DNA of 64,000 nucleotides, taken from Rhodovulum tesquicola (GTDB taxonomy: Bacteria; Pseudomonadota; Alphaproteobacteria; Rhodobacterales; Rhodobacteraceae). A program made the position numbers and the translations under genes. The number at the start of each line of letters is the position of its first letter. The stretch's first letter is position 1. This document shows positions 35,742 through 44,634 of the stretch, piece by piece. The DNA is taken from positions 414,972 to 478,971 of the forward strand of contig NZ_JAMYDV010000001.1 of assembly GCF_024128855.1 (NCBI RefSeq), written 5' to 3'. Under the pieces are notes generated by a model. That model searched no databases. It saw only the letters and a list, made by a program, of their open reading frames with translations, and was not told where the DNA came from.

Positions 35742-36362
35742 TCAGGCCAGGCTCGGGGCGGAGATGCCGTTGCGCAGCCGGGCCAGGCGGGCCTCGCCTG
35801 TTTCCTCGCCGAAGCAGGTCTCGAAATCGGTGCAGGCGGTGCAGACCGGCGCGGTGCAGAGCACGAAGCCCTCCTCCTCGCAGAGCTTGCGGTAGAAGAA
35901 CCGCTTCCATTTCATGTTGGCGGTGTTCTGGCGGGCAAGCGGCGCGAAGTGGCGATCGAGCAGCGCCGTCAACTCGCCCCGGTCGCGCAGGCCCAGATCC
36001 TGCCAGAGATGGTCGGGTTCCATCGCGCGGCGGGCGATCATGGCGGCCAGCGGGTGTTCCAGCGGGCTTGCGCCGCTTGCATGGGCCAGCAGCAGATCGC
36101 GGACCGAGGTCTCTTCGATCTCTGCCGGGGGCGGGGGGGGGCGGGTCATTCGCTCGATCCCCGCGCCGCAACCCGGAAACACCATGTCTGACAGGGCGCG
36201 CAGCGCCTGCGCGTCCAGCCCGGAATGGGCGCACAGCCTGCCCGCCGCGCCGCCCTCGGCAATCGCCAGCGCCAGGATCGAGGCCAGAACATGGGCGTCG
36301 AACGGGTCGGCGTCCGGCGCTGTCCCCCCGATCAGCCAGCTATAGGCCTCGTCCGCTGTCAT
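35742..36362 (-). CDS. nifQ: NifQ-family protein, isolated
   Basis: A 206-residue protein whose C-terminus has the NifQ pattern: [16 protein letters not shown] (150-165), then C-x4-C-x2-C-x5-C as [15 protein letters not shown] (Cys169, Cys174, Cys177, Cys183). In nitrogen fixers NifQ binds an Fe-S cluster with molybdenum and donates Mo for FeMo-cofactor. The N-terminal part ([12 protein letters not shown] and a Pro-rich PPPPPAE loop near 75) is less conserved. AAAGGAG precedes the ATG. No other nif gene is present; neighbours are rplT and pheS. Either the nif genes are elsewhere, or this homologue serves another molybdenum pathway. Confidence 0.85.
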   Translation of the reverse strand: MTADEAYSWLIGGTAPDADPFDAHVLASILALAIAEGGAAGRLCAHSGLDAQALRALSDMVFPGCGAGIERMTRPPPPPAEIEETSVRDLLLAHASGASPLEHPLAAMIARRAMEPDHLWQDLGLRDRGELTALLDRHFAPLARQNTANMKWKRFFYRKLCEEEGFVLCTAPVCTACTDFETCFGEETGEARLARLRNGISAPSLA

Positions 36363-36640
36363 GCCCGGCTCCTTTCGTGCAAGAGGCGGAGGCGGTATCG
36401 ACAGGCCCGGCCCGACATCCCGCGTCCACCGCTTGCCTTCCTATCTTCGCGGCTTCGAGCGCGCGCACAAACTGTCCATGCCGCCGGAGGCCCGCCCTTC
36501 TGGCCATCCGCCCGGTTTTTCGGCTCTGCCGGGCGTCTCTGCCGTGCAGACTGGCAGCGCGTGCCCGGCGGAGCCCTGCATTTGCAATCGCCGGACCCTG
36601 TGCTATCGACGCCACGAAATGCCAGCAAGGGGGCCCCGGA

Positions 36641-37714
36641 ATGGACGATCTCAGGCGGAAATATCTCGACGCGATTGCCGGTGCGGGGGACGAGACGGCG
36701 ATCGAGGAGGTGCGGGTTCAGGCCCTCGGTAAGAAGGGTGAGATCAGCCTGAAGATGCGCGAACTGGGCCAGATGTCGGCCGAAGAGCGTCAGTCGATGG
36801 GGCCGAAGCTGAACGCGCTGAAGGACGAGATCACCTCGGCGCTGGCCGGGCGCAAGGCATCGCTGGCCGATGCCGCGCTGGAAGAACGACTGGCCGCCGA
36901 ATGGCTGGACGTGACCCTGCCCGGCCGTCCACGCCCGCGCGGCACGATCCATCCCGTCAGCCAAGTGACCGAGGAAATCACCGCGATCTTTGCCGATATG
37001 GGCTTTGCCGTCGCCGAGGGGCCGCAGATCGAAAGCGACTGGTTCAATTTCGACGCGCTGAACATCCCGCCTGAACACCCCGCCCGGCAGGAGCATGACA
37101 CGTTCTTCATGGCGCGCGCCGCGGGCGACAACCGCGCGCCGCATGTGCTGCGCACGCATACCTCGCCGGTGCAGATCCGCGCGATGCAGGCCCAGGGCGC
37201 GCCGATCCGGGTGATCGCGCCGGGCCGGGTCTATCGCTGCGATTACGACCAGACGCATACACCGATGTTCCACCAGGTCGAGGGGCTGGCCATCGACCGC
37301 GACATTTCCATGGCCAACCTGAAATGGGTGCTGGAGGAATTCTGCCGCGCCTTTTTCGAGGTCGAAGGCGTGGAACTGCGCTTCCGCGCCTCGCATTTCC
37401 CCTTCACCGAACCGTCGGCCGAGGTCGATATCCGTTGTTCCTGGGAAGGCGGCACGCTGAAGATCGGCGAGGGCAATGACTGGATGGAAATCCTGGGGAG
37501 TGGCATGGTTCATCCCAAGGTGCTGGCCGCGGGCGGGATCGACCCCGACCAGTGGCAGGGCTTTGCCTTCGGCATGGGCATCGACCGGCTGGCGATGCTG
37601 AAATACGGGATTCCGGATCTGCGGGCGTTCTTCGATTCAGACCTGCGCTGGCTGAGACATTACGGATTCAGCGCGCTCGACATGCCGACGCTGCATGGGG
37701 GGTTGAGTGGGTGA
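36641..37714 (+). CDS. pheS: Phenylalanyl-tRNA synthetase alpha subunit
   Basis: Catalytic alpha subunit of the alpha2-beta2 enzyme that charges tRNA-Phe. The 357 residues have an N-terminal coiled-coil region ([16 protein letters not shown] onward) and class II motifs: [37 protein letters not shown] and, at the end, [15 protein letters not shown]. The ATG at 36641 matches the conserved start. pheT, which follows pheS in most bacteria, does not: the stop overlaps a small accessory gene (GTGA, 37711-37714) and no pheT lies in this window. Confidence 0.96.
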   Translation: MDDLRRKYLDAIAGAGDETAIEEVRVQALGKKGEISLKMRELGQMSAEERQSMGPKLNALKDEITSALAGRKASLADAALEERLAAEWLDVTLPGRPRPRGTIHPVSQVTEEITAIFADMGFAVAEGPQIESDWFNFDALNIPPEHPARQEHDTFFMARAAGDNRAPHVLRTHTSPVQIRAMQAQGAPIRVIAPGRVYRCDYDQTHTPMFHQVEGLAIDRDISMANLKWVLEEFCRAFFEVEGVELRFRASHFPFTEPSAEVDIRCSWEGGTLKIGEGNDWMEILGSGMVHPKVLAAGGIDPDQWQGFAFGMGIDRLAMLKYGIPDLRAFFDSDLRWLRHYGFSALDMPTLHGGLSG

Positions 37715-38118
37715 GCGCGTGGGTTCCGATAACGACAGCATTGATCGCCATTTTTGGCGGCGCACTTGCATATTGGAATCAAAAACGGATCGACCGAACG
37801 GCCGAGCTAATTGCAAAGCGTCGCTTGGCCTACGAGCAATATCTGCTGGCATACCTTCGCGCCGCCGCTGCTGAGGGACTTCAGCCCCTGACTGAAGCAA
37901 GAATGGCCGTAGTTCTGGTCGCGTCCGACGATGTGCTGAAGGCTGTCGGCGACTTGGACGATTACGCGAAAAAGACCAGTGCTCCCAATTTTGGCCGCGA
38001 TATGGCGTTATTCAACAGCCTCTTTGCAAAAGCGGTAGCAGCGATGCGTCGTGATGTCTTTGAGAAGACCAAACTTTCGATCGAAGATTTGAAGCGGGCG
38101 TTGCCGATCGGAGAGTGA
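37711..38118 (+). CDS. Small membrane-anchored protein of unknown function (accessory)
   Basis: A 135-residue protein starting with GTG inside the pheS stop. The N-terminus ([19 protein letters not shown], about 4-22) forms one membrane anchor; the rest is helical with [20 protein letters not shown] and [19 protein letters not shown]. Codon use and base composition differ visibly from the surroundings, with many A/T third positions (for example the run around 38020-38100), pointing to horizontal transfer. It is followed at once by a REP pair. No function is recognised. Confidence 0.65.
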   Translation: MSAWVPITTALIAIFGGALAYWNQKRIDRTAELIAKRRLAYEQYLLAYLRAAAAEGLQPLTEARMAVVLVASDDVLKAVGDLDDYAKKTSAPNFGRDMALFNSLFAKAVAAMRRDVFEKTKLSIEDLKRALPIGE

Positions 38119-38126
38119 CAGCAACC

Positions 38127-38196
38127 GTAGGGTGGGTGAAACCCACCACCTGCCCGCACCCGCGTCCGCCCGCCGGTGGGTTGACACCCACCCTAC
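38127..38196. repeat. GTAG-type REP pair in inverted orientation (BIME)
   Basis: The first unit is GTAG (38127-38130) followed by the palindrome GGTGGGT-GAA-ACCCACC (38131-38147). The second is the mirror image: GGTGGGT-TGAC-ACCCACC (38175-38192) followed by CTAC (38193-38196). A GTAG tetranucleotide flanking a GC palindrome is the diagnostic layout of REP sequences moved by RAYT (REP-associated tyrosine) transposases, and a head-to-head pair forms a BIME. No RAYT gene is in the window. It starts nine bases after the accessory gene stop. Confidence 0.75.
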
Positions 38197-38223
38197 GCAA
38201 ATCCCGGCCGCGGCCCAAGACCC

Positions 38224-39033
38224 CTAGAACGTCACCTCGACGCCGGGCAGGCGCAGTTCGACCATCAGGTCGCGCAATTCCTGCCTTGCGGCGATGTTCG
38301 AGAAGTTCATGCCGGTGACGCCGGTATCGCGCAGGTCCAGAAGCGTCAGGCCGCTGGGGAACAGCTCGCGAAAGATCACCCGTTCCGAGAAACCCGGCGC
38401 CACGCGAAAGCCGATGCGGCGCGACAGGTTGACCAGCGCGTCGCCCATCTTGCGCTTGTTGTGCATCTGCTGTGCGCCCAGCCGGTTGCGCAGCACCACC
38501 CAGTCGATCGGCTTCAGCCCGGCCTGCGCGCGCATCTGGCGGGCGTTCCAGACCATCTCGGAATAGATCGACGGGCCGAGGATCTTGCCGCTTGCCCCGT
38601 CATGCCGGGCCAGCAGGTCGAAATCTATGAAACTGTCGTTCAGCGGCGTGATCAGCGTGTCGGCCAGCGTGTGGGCGATCTGGCTCAGCCGTGTATGCGA
38701 GCCGGGGCAGTCGATCAGGATGAACTCCTTGTCCTGCTCCATTCCGGCAACCGCCTCGGCGATGCGGCGGTCATGCGGGTTCTCGCCCTGCTCCAGTTGC
38801 TCGGGCGCGATCTCGGGCAATTCGCGGTAGTCCGGCGTCGGCAAATCGAGGCCCGAGCGGTCCATATAGGCGCGCCGGTTCTCCATGTAGCGGCCAAAGC
38901 TGCGCTGGCGCAGGTCCAGATCCAGCGCGCCGACCCGGTGGCCCAGCCGCGCCAGCGCGGTCGCCACATGCATCGACATGGTGGACTTGCCCGCCCCGCC
39001 CTTTTCATTGCCGACGACGATGATATGCGCCAC
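38224..39033 (-). CDS. mipZ: Division plane positioning ATPase MipZ
   Basis: ParA-like ATPase that binds ParB near the poles and inhibits FtsZ polymerisation so that division occurs at mid-cell. The 269 residues begin with IIVVGNEKGGAGKST (deviant Walker A, 4-18), then VGALDLDLRQRSFGRYMENRR, LIDCPGSHTRLSQ, PLNDSFIDFDLL and, late, VIFRELFPSGLTLLDL, all MipZ-specific blocks. It starts with GTG at 39031-39033 behind GGGGGAAGGTGAC. MipZ replaces Min in alphaproteobacteria. It converges on the accessory gene and BIME. Confidence 0.94.
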   Translation of the reverse strand: MAHIIVVGNEKGGAGKSTMSMHVATALARLGHRVGALDLDLRQRSFGRYMENRRAYMDRSGLDLPTPDYRELPEIAPEQLEQGENPHDRRIAEAVAGMEQDKEFILIDCPGSHTRLSQIAHTLADTLITPLNDSFIDFDLLARHDGASGKILGPSIYSEMVWNARQMRAQAGLKPIDWVVLRNRLGAQQMHNKRKMGDALVNLSRRIGFRVAPGFSERVIFRELFPSGLTLLDLRDTGVTGMNFSNIAARQELRDLMVELRLPGVEVTF

Positions 39034-39084
39034 GTCACCTTCCCCCTGCGATCTGCATGACTATGGGCGAGAGAGTCGCCGACA

Positions 39085-39112
39085 ACCATATGTTGTGGCA
39101 AGCGGTAGTCAA
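39085..39112 (-). promoter_or_regulatory. Promoter of mipZ
   Basis: Minus-strand TTGACT (39107-39112), 16 bases, TATGGT (39085-39090). The start would be near 39078, giving a leader of about 45 bases. Confidence 0.5.
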
Positions 39113-39176
39113 AGCGGGAGTGGAGGACAAGGTGTCACGATTACGGCGCATGGTCCTGCCGCAGCCTCCGCCACAT

Positions 39177-39202
39177 GAAAACGCCGCCCCGGGGGGCGGC
39201 GT
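39177..39202 (-). terminator. Intrinsic terminator of the rplS-rpmE end
   Basis: Nine-base-pair perfect stem ACGCCGCCC / GGGCGGCGT with a four-base loop; on the minus strand the stem runs into TTTTC. It lies 26 bases after the rpmE stop. Confidence 0.8.
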
Positions 39203-39228
39203 CTCCGCAGTGTTGAAGCCGGGCGGGA

Positions 39229-39450
39229 TCAGAAGCCCAGGCCCTCGTATTTCTTCTTGAACTTCGACACGCGGCCACCGGTGTCCATCAGGCGCTGGCC
39301 GCCGCCAGTCCAGGCGGGGTGCACCGACGGGTCGATATCGAGGGCAAGCATGTCGCCCTCCTTGCCATAGGTCGATTTCATCTGGATCACGGTGCCGTCG
39401 GTCATCTTGACGTCGATCACGTGGTAATCGGGGTGGATATCCTTGCGCAT
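39229..39450 (-). CDS. rpmE: 50S ribosomal protein L31
   Basis: A 73-residue protein starting [19 protein letters not shown], with [18 protein letters not shown] and [15 protein letters not shown]. It has no cysteine at all, so it is the C-minus form that does not bind zinc. It is 11 bases downstream of rplS and ends the ribosomal block. Confidence 0.95.
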   Translation of the reverse strand: MRKDIHPDYHVIDVKMTDGTVIQMKSTYGKEGDMLALDIDPSVHPAWTGGGQRLMDTGGRVSKFKKKYEGLGF

Positions 39451-39461
39451 GGTCGCTCTCC

Positions 39462-39839
39462 TCACGCCTCGGTCTTCGGCTTGTAGGTGCTGTCCTCGGC
39501 GATCCGGGCCGATTTGCCACGGCGCGCGCGGAGGTAGTAGAGCTTGGCGCGGCGCACGCGGCCGCGGCGCACCACCTCGATCGAGTCGATATTCGTCGAG
39601 TAGAGGGGGAACACCCGTTCCACACCCTCGCCGAACGAGATCTTGCGAACGGTGAACGACCCGGCGATGCCCTTGCCGTTGTTGCGGGCAATGCACACGC
39701 CTTCGTAGTTTTGAACGCGCGAGCGGGTGCCCTCGGTCACCTTGTAGCCCACGCGGATCGTGTCGCCCGGCTTGAAGTCGGGAATCTTCTTATCGAGGGC
39801 GGCGATCTGTTCCGCCTCGAGCTGTGCGATCAGGTTCAT
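39462..39839 (-). CDS. rplS: 50S ribosomal protein L19
   Basis: A 125-residue protein at the 30S/50S interface. It opens [20 protein letters not shown] and has [16 protein letters not shown] and [21 protein letters not shown], the L19 core. It lies downstream of trmD as in the classical rpsP-rimM-trmD-rplS order. Confidence 0.97.
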   Translation of the reverse strand: MNLIAQLEAEQIAALDKKIPDFKPGDTIRVGYKVTEGTRSRVQNYEGVCIARNNGKGIAGSFTVRKISFGEGVERVFPLYSTNIDSIEVVRRGRVRRAKLYYLRARRGKSARIAEDSTYKPKTEA

Positions 39840-39891
39840 CGCAGCGTCTCCATCTTTGCTCGCGGTTCGTTCCGCGAAGGTGATGCAGCCC

Positions 39892-40722
39892 TCAGAGCTC
39901 TCGGTCTCCGTCCGGGTCCCTACCGCGGCTTGCGCAGTAAGCCCGCCAGAGGTCAGGGCGGCGTTCCTTGGTCAGCCTTTCGGCCTCGGCCTTCCGCCAG
40001 GCGGCGATCTTCGCGTGATGGCCCGACAGGAGAATGTCGGGTATCGCGCGGCCTTTCCAGACGGCGGGCCGTGTATACTGCGGATGTTCAAGCAGGCCCT
40101 CGGAAAAGGATTCCTCCTCCGTGGATGCCTGATTCCCGAGTACGCGGGGTATAAGGCGGACAGTCCCGTCAATCAAGGCCTGTGCCGCGATCTCGCCACC
40201 TGTCAGGACGAAATCCCCCAGGCTGACTTCCTCGACGCCATATTCCTCGATCACCCGCTCGTCCAGCCCCTCGAACCGGCCGCAGATCAGGGTGATGCCC
40301 TCGGCCTGCGCGAAGCGTTGCGCCATCGCTTGCGTGAACGGTGCGCCCCGGGGGGAGAGGTAGACCAAAGGCCAGCGGTTGCGATCCGTGGGCGTGCCCA
40401 GCGCGGCCTGATCCAGCGCGGCGCCCATCACATCGGGGCGCAGCACCATTCCGGCGCCGCCACCTGCCGGGTTGTCGTCGACATTGCGGTGCCTGCCCTC
40501 GCCGAAGGGGCGCAGATCGACGGTTTCCAGCGCCCAGAGCCCCATTTCCAGCGCCCGTCCGGTCAGCGACAGGCCCAGAACGCCGGGAAACGCCTCGGGG
40601 AACAGGGTGATGATGCGCGCGGTCCAGGCGCCTTTCAGGCGGGGCCGCGTGTCCATCAGGTCGCGGGGCTGAAGGCTCGCCGAGATCGAGAGCCGCCCAT
40701 GGGATTTCGGTGTGTCCGTCAT
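39892..40722 (-). CDS. trmD: tRNA (guanine-37-N1)-methyltransferase
   Basis: SPOUT-fold enzyme that makes m1G37 in tRNAs and prevents frameshifting. The 276-residue protein has a 34-residue N-terminal extension, then [45 protein letters not shown] and [13 protein letters not shown] (the cofactor-binding knot). The start is the ATG 40720-40722; a Met near residue 23 (MDTRPRLKG) would remove most of the extension. Confidence 0.96.
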   Translation of the reverse strand: MTDTPKSHGRLSISASLQPRDLMDTRPRLKGAWTARIITLFPEAFPGVLGLSLTGRALEMGLWALETVDLRPFGEGRHRNVDDNPAGGGAGMVLRPDVMGAALDQAALGTPTDRNRWPLVYLSPRGAPFTQAMAQRFAQAEGITLICGRFEGLDERVIEEYGVEEVSLGDFVLTGGEIAAQALIDGTVRLIPRVLGNQASTEEESFSEGLLEHPQYTRPAVWKGRAIPDILLSGHHAKIAAWRKAEAERLTKERRPDLWRAYCASRGRDPDGDREL

Positions 40723-40760
40723 GGGCGGTCTCTAGCCGGAAACGCGGCCGGGCGAAAGCC

Positions 40761-41108
40761 TCAGCCCTTGCGCGATACCGCGATCGCGCCGCCAAGCCCG
40801 ACCGCCGAGACGAGGATCGGCAGCCAGAGCGGCAGCGCGACAACCGGGGCGTCAAGCGCCCAGAAGATGCCGAGGCCGATCAGGAAGACAAGGTTGACCC
40901 AGATGATCTGGTTGAAGACCATCAAGGGCAGCGCCCTGGCCAGCTTCTTGCCCTGCGCGGCGCGGGTGGCGGCGGCTGCGGGGTCGAGGGCGCGCGCGAC
41001 GGTGGCCAGCGCGGCGATGACAAGGATGACCCAGACCGGGTTTTCCGATTGCCCGGCCAGGAAGGCCCCGGCCAGGATGATCGCGTAGAAGATGTTTGCA
41101 GGGGACAT
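40761..41108 (-). CDS. Small membrane protein of unknown function
   Basis: A 115-residue hydrophobic protein with three or four helices (NIFYAIILAGAFLAG, VWVILVIAALATVARAL, LVFLIGLGIFWALDAPVV and LWLPILVSAVGLGGAIAV). It lies between rimM and trmD in the ribosomal operon, 38 bases upstream of trmD. I know of no function; its position suggests cotranscription rather than a translation role. Confidence 0.7.
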   Translation of the reverse strand: MSPANIFYAIILAGAFLAGQSENPVWVILVIAALATVARALDPAAAATRAAQGKKLARALPLMVFNQIIWVNLVFLIGLGIFWALDAPVVALPLWLPILVSAVGLGGAIAVSRKG

Positions 41109-41137
41109 GGTGATCCTCGTTCCTTGTTGGTCGGCGA

Positions 41138-41647
41138 TCAGGGGAACAGACCTTCGGGCGGATCCGCAATGAGGCGCCCCGCCGCAAGATCGACGGTGGG
41201 CACGCAGGCCGCGGTAAAGGGCAGCAGGACCGTCGATGTCAGCCCCGGCCCGTGGATCTCCAGAAGATCCCCGGCGCCATGGTCATGCACCGCCCGCACC
41301 CGGCCCAGAACCTTGCCGCCGGTATCCAGGACCTCAAGCCCGATCAGGTCGGCATGGTAGAACTCGTCATCGGGCAGGGCGGGCAGGGCGGCGCGGTCGG
41401 CGTGAAGCCGCACGCCTTTCAGCGCGTCGGCCTGTTCCTTGGTGGCGATGCCGGTCAGCCGGGCGGCAAACCCGCCCTTGACGGCGCGCGTCAGCGTCAC
41501 CGCAAAGGACCGTTTGCCATCCTCGGTGAAAAGCGGGCCGTAGTCGGCGATGGATTCGGGTTCGGCGCAGAAGCTTTTCAGCCGCACCTCGCCCCGGACC
41601 CCGAAGGAACCGCCGATCACGCCCACACAGACACGGGTTTCGGCCAT
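41138..41647 (-). CDS. rimM: 16S rRNA processing protein RimM
   Basis: 30S maturation factor that binds S19. The 169-residue protein opens [21 protein letters not shown], the RimM N-terminal signature, and has [15 protein letters not shown] and [18 protein letters not shown] in the C-terminal PRC barrel. Its ATG follows the bluB stop with no spacer, so translation is probably coupled. Confidence 0.96.
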   Translation of the reverse strand: MAETRVCVGVIGGSFGVRGEVRLKSFCAEPESIADYGPLFTEDGKRSFAVTLTRAVKGGFAARLTGIATKEQADALKGVRLHADRAALPALPDDEFYHADLIGLEVLDTGGKVLGRVRAVHDHGAGDLLEIHGPGLTSTVLLPFTAACVPTVDLAAGRLIADPPEGLFP

Positions 41648-42298
41648 CTAGCGCCCCTCGACATGCAGCGCCTCGGCGCGCCGTTCCCAGCCGACCTCTT
41701 CCAGTTCGGGGTGGTCGCGTTCCACCTCGGGCCAGCCGATACAGAGATAGGCCACCAGCGACCAGTCGTCCGGCACTGCCAGATCGCGGCAAAGCCGGTC
41801 GGGATCGAGCACCGAGACCCAGCCCACGCCCAGCCCCTCGGCCCGGGCGGCCAGCCAGAACATCGAGATCGCGGCCACGACCGAATAGCGCCGCATCTCG
41901 GGCATGGTGGCCGCGCCCAGGCCCGCGCCCTGCGGCGTGGCCTCGTCGCAGAAGACGGCCAACTGCACCGGGGCGCGGTCCATGCCGGACAGCTTAAGCC
42001 GCGGATAAAGCGCGGCTTTCTCGCCGTCATAGCCCGCAAGGGCGGCGGCATTCGCGGCCTCGAAATTCGCGCGCGCGGCCTGGCGGGCGGTCTCGCTGTC
42101 CAGCCGCAGGATGCGCCAGGGCTCCGACAGGCCCACCGAGGGCGCCAGCCGGAACGCGTCAAGGCAGCGGTCCAGAAGCGCCTCGTCCACCGGGTCGGGG
42201 CGGAAGTGCCGGACGTCGCGCCGCCAGTGCATGAGCCGGAAAAGCTCGTCGCGGAAGGCGGGCGCGAACCGGTCGGGCTGGGGAGCCTGGGCGGGCAT
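41648..42298 (-). CDS. bluB: 5,6-dimethylbenzimidazole synthase
   Basis: Nitroreductase-fold flavin enzyme that converts reduced FMN to dimethylbenzimidazole, the lower ligand of vitamin B12. The 216 residues show MHWRRDVRHFRPDPV near the N-terminus, RLAPSVGLSEPWRILRL, FCDEATPQGAGLGAATMPEM and LGVGWVSVLDPDRL, the BluB pattern, which separates it from ordinary nitroreductases. It is inserted between rpsP and rimM, with three bases to rpsP and none to rimM; the usual cob genes are not nearby. Confidence 0.92.
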   Translation of the reverse strand: MPAQAPQPDRFAPAFRDELFRLMHWRRDVRHFRPDPVDEALLDRCLDAFRLAPSVGLSEPWRILRLDSETARQAARANFEAANAAALAGYDGEKAALYPRLKLSGMDRAPVQLAVFCDEATPQGAGLGAATMPEMRRYSVVAAISMFWLAARAEGLGVGWVSVLDPDRLCRDLAVPDDWSLVAYLCIGWPEVERDHPELEEVGWERRAEALHVEGR

Positions 42299-42301
42299 CG
42301 T

Positions 42302-42655
42302 TTACTCGGCGCTGGCCTCTGCGGCCTTGGCGGCCTTTTCCTCGGCGCGGGCCTTGGCCTTGGCGCCGGGCACGGCTTTCTTGGGGTTGCTGCGCTCGGT
42401 TTTCGCAACGATACCAGCGGTTTCCAGCATGCGGGCGATGCGGTCGGTCGGCTGGGCGCCCTGGCCGAGCCAATGCTTCACGCGGTCCAGATCCATGCGG
42501 ACACGCTGTTCGTTGTCCTTGGCCAGAAGCGGGTTGTAGATGCCCAGCTTCTCGATGAAGCGGCCGTCGCGGGGGGCGCGGCTGTCGGCCACGACGATGC
42601 TGTAGAAGGGACGCTTTTTCGAGCCGCCGCGGGCGAGACGAAGTTTCAGTGCCAT
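42302..42655 (-). CDS. rpsP: 30S ribosomal protein S16
   Basis: A 117-residue protein starting [20 protein letters not shown], the S16 signature, then [14 protein letters not shown]. The C-terminal 35 residues form a charged Ala/Lys/Glu tail common in alphaproteobacteria. It begins the rpsP-bluB-rimM-orf-trmD-rplS-rpmE run. Confidence 0.97.
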   Translation of the reverse strand: MALKLRLARGGSKKRPFYSIVVADSRAPRDGRFIEKLGIYNPLLAKDNEQRVRMDLDRVKHWLGQGAQPTDRIARMLETAGIVAKTERSNPKKAVPGAKAKARAEEKAAKAAEASAE

Positions 42656-42692
42656 GTCAGTTTCTCCTGTATCTGGCGTTCGGCAGGGGTGC

Positions 42693-42998
42693 CTATTTCT
42701 GGTGTTCGATATGGTGTCGGATGACTTCCTGAATGACGAAGCTCAGGAATTTCTTGGCAAATTCCGGGTCGAGATCGGCCTCGCGGGCCAGTTGCTCAAG
42801 CCGGGCGATCTGGCTTTCCTCGCGCGCCGGGTCCGAGGGCGGAAGCCCGTGCTGCGCCTTGAGACGGCCCACGGCCTGGGTGTGCTTGAACCGCTCGCCC
42901 AGCGTGTAGACGAGGATCGCGTCCAGCCGGTCGATGCTGGCGCGGTGCTCGCGCAGAAGGTCTGCGGCGCGGGCGGTGGTGTCGGTCGCGGAGGTCAC
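42693..42998 (-). CDS. Chorismate mutase (AroQ type)
   Basis: A 101-residue all-helical protein that rearranges chorismate to prephenate for phenylalanine and tyrosine synthesis. Conserved residues include [19 protein letters not shown] (with the active-site Arg) and [19 protein letters not shown] (active-site Lys/Arg region). It starts with GTG at 42998 after AAAGGAG. It lies between ffh and rpsP in the ribosomal operon, an arrangement known in this group. Confidence 0.93.
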   Translation of the reverse strand: MTSATDTTARAADLLREHRASIDRLDAILVYTLGERFKHTQAVGRLKAQHGLPPSDPAREESQIARLEQLAREADLDPEFAKKFLSFVIQEVIRHHIEHQK

Positions 42999-43029
42999 GC
43001 AGCGCTCCTTTCGTCGCGATTGGCAAATC

Positions 43030-43062
43030 GGAATTCCATCGGAATTCCATCGGACTTTCGTC
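43030..43062. repeat. Three tandem 11-base units upstream of the chorismate mutase gene
   Basis: GGAATTCCATC repeats exactly at 43030-43040 and 43041-43051, and a degenerate GGACTTTCGTC follows at 43052-43062. The period of 11 matches a DNA helical turn, and GGAATTCC is itself a palindrome, so this might be a protein-binding array between ffh and the chorismate mutase gene. Confidence 0.55.
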
Positions 43063-43131
43063 GGACAAATTGCCCGATGTCAGGCCGCCCGGTGCCGGGC
43101 CGCCGCAGGGGATATGCCGGAGCGCGCCGCG

Positions 43132-44634
43132 TCATTTCTTCTTGCCGCCCAGCCCCGACAGACCCGGCGGAAGGTCCATGCCGCCCAGGCCGCCCATGCC
43201 ACCGGGCAGCCCGCCGCCCATCCGGCGCGCGGCCTCTTCGAGCGCCTTGGGGTCCATGTCCGCGCCCATGCCGGGCAGTCCGCCCTTGCCCAGCATTCCG
43301 GACATGGCGCGTTTGAGCATGGCGCGGCCGCCTTTCTGGCCGAGCTTCTTCATCATGTCGGACATCTGGCGGTGCATCTTGAGCAGCTTGTTCAGCTCCG
43401 GCACCTCGAGACCCGCGCCCGCCGCGATGCGCCGCTTGCGGCTGGCCTGAAGGATCTGGGGATTGGCGCGTTCGACCTTGGTCATGGAATTTATCAGCGC
43501 GATCTGGCGGCGCAGGACCCCGTCGTCGAAACCCGCCTCGGCCATCTGGCCCTTCATCTTGCCCATGCCGGGCATCATGCCCATGATGCCCTCCATCCCG
43601 CCCATCTTGAGCATCTGGTCGAGCTGCATCTTCAGGTCGTTCATGTTGAACTGACCCTTCTGGAAGCGCTTCATCATCCGCTCGGCCTGTTCGGCCTCGA
43701 TGGTGGCTTGCGCCTTTTCCACCAGCGACACGATATCGCCCATGCCGAGGATGCGGCCCGCGATGCGTTCGGGGTGGAATTCCTCCAGCGCGTCGAGCTT
43801 TTCGCCCAAGCCCACATACTTGATCGGCTTGCCGGTCACCGCGCGCATGGAAAGCGCCGCACCGCCCCGGCCGTCGCCATCCATCCGGGTCAGGATCACG
43901 CCCGAGATGCCGATGCGGCCGTCGAAATTCTCGGCCGTATGCACCGCGTCCTGACCGGTCAGGCCGTCCACGACCAGAAGCGTCTCGCGGGGCGTGGCGA
44001 CGTCGCGCACGGCCTCGACCTCGGCCATCAGCGTCTCGTCGATCGACAGCCGCCCGGCGGTGTCCAGCATGTAGACGTCATAGCCGCCCATCGCGGCCTG
44101 CTGCTTGGCGCGTTTCGCGATGTCGACGGGTTTCTGTCCCGGCACGATGGGCAGGGTATCGACGCCGATCTGCGCGCCGAGGATGGCAAGCTGTTCCATC
44201 GCCGCCGGGCGGTTCACGTCGAGCGAGGCCATCAGCACCCGCTTGCCGTTCACCTCCTTCAGCCGTTTTGCCAGCTTGGCGGTGGTGGTGGTCTTGCCGC
44301 CGCCCTGAAGGCCGACCATCAGGATCGGCGCGGGCGGGTTGTCGATCTTGAGATATCCCGGTTCGCCCTCGCCGGTCAGCACGCGCACCAGCTCGTCATG
44401 GACGATCTTGACCACCTGCTGGCCGGGCGTGACCGAGCGCGTCACCTCCTGGCCGGTGGCTTTTTCCTGCACCGACTTGACGAAGCTGCGCGCGACGGGC
44501 AGCGAAACGTCGGCCTCCAGCAGCGCCACGCGGACCTCGCGCAGCGCGGTCTTGACGTCGTCCTCGCTCAGCGCGCCCTGCTTGGTCAGGCGGTCGAACA
44601 CGCCGGACAGGCGGTCTGATAGACTTTCGAACAT
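43132..44634 (-). CDS. ffh: Signal recognition particle protein Ffh
   Basis: SRP GTPase that binds 4.5S RNA and signal sequences. The 500 residues have the N domain, the G domain with GLQGGGKTTTTAKLAKR (about 107-123), DTAGRLSIDETLM and TRMDGDGRGGAALS, and a Met-rich M domain with many Met/Gly pairs near 390-500. I start at the ATG 44632-44634 (MFESLSDRLSGVF), the conserved opening. It heads the ribosomal-protein block of eight more genes in the same direction. Confidence 0.97.
   Translation of the reverse strand: MFESLSDRLSGVFDRLTKQGALSEDDVKTALREVRVALLEADVSLPVARSFVKSVQEKATGQEVTRSVTPGQQVVKIVHDELVRVLTGEGEPGYLKIDNPPAPILMVGLQGGGKTTTTAKLAKRLKEVNGKRVLMASLDVNRPAAMEQLAILGAQIGVDTLPIVPGQKPVDIAKRAKQQAAMGGYDVYMLDTAGRLSIDETLMAEVEAVRDVATPRETLLVVDGLTGQDAVHTAENFDGRIGISGVILTRMDGDGRGGAALSMRAVTGKPIKYVGLGEKLDALEEFHPERIAGRILGMGDIVSLVEKAQATIEAEQAERMMKRFQKGQFNMNDLKMQLDQMLKMGGMEGIMGMMPGMGKMKGQMAEAGFDDGVLRRQIALINSMTKVERANPQILQASRKRRIAAGAGLEVPELNKLLKMHRQMSDMMKKLGQKGGRAMLKRAMSGMLGKGGLPGMGADMDPKALEEAARRMGGGLPGGMGGLGGMDLPPGLSGLGGKKK

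Noticed and set aside
36363-36640. A Phe-rich leader peptide or T-box type attenuator before pheS
   Set aside because: No short frame with consecutive Phe codons and no alternative stem-loops followed by a T run could be found in the 278 bases upstream.
39057-39260. A 67-residue plus-strand frame between mipZ and rpmE
   Set aside because: It runs through the mipZ promoter and the rpmE terminator and has no ribosome site.
43030-43062. A small CRISPR-like or minisatellite array
   Set aside because: Only three 11-base units with no spacers; too short for CRISPR, and no cas genes are present.
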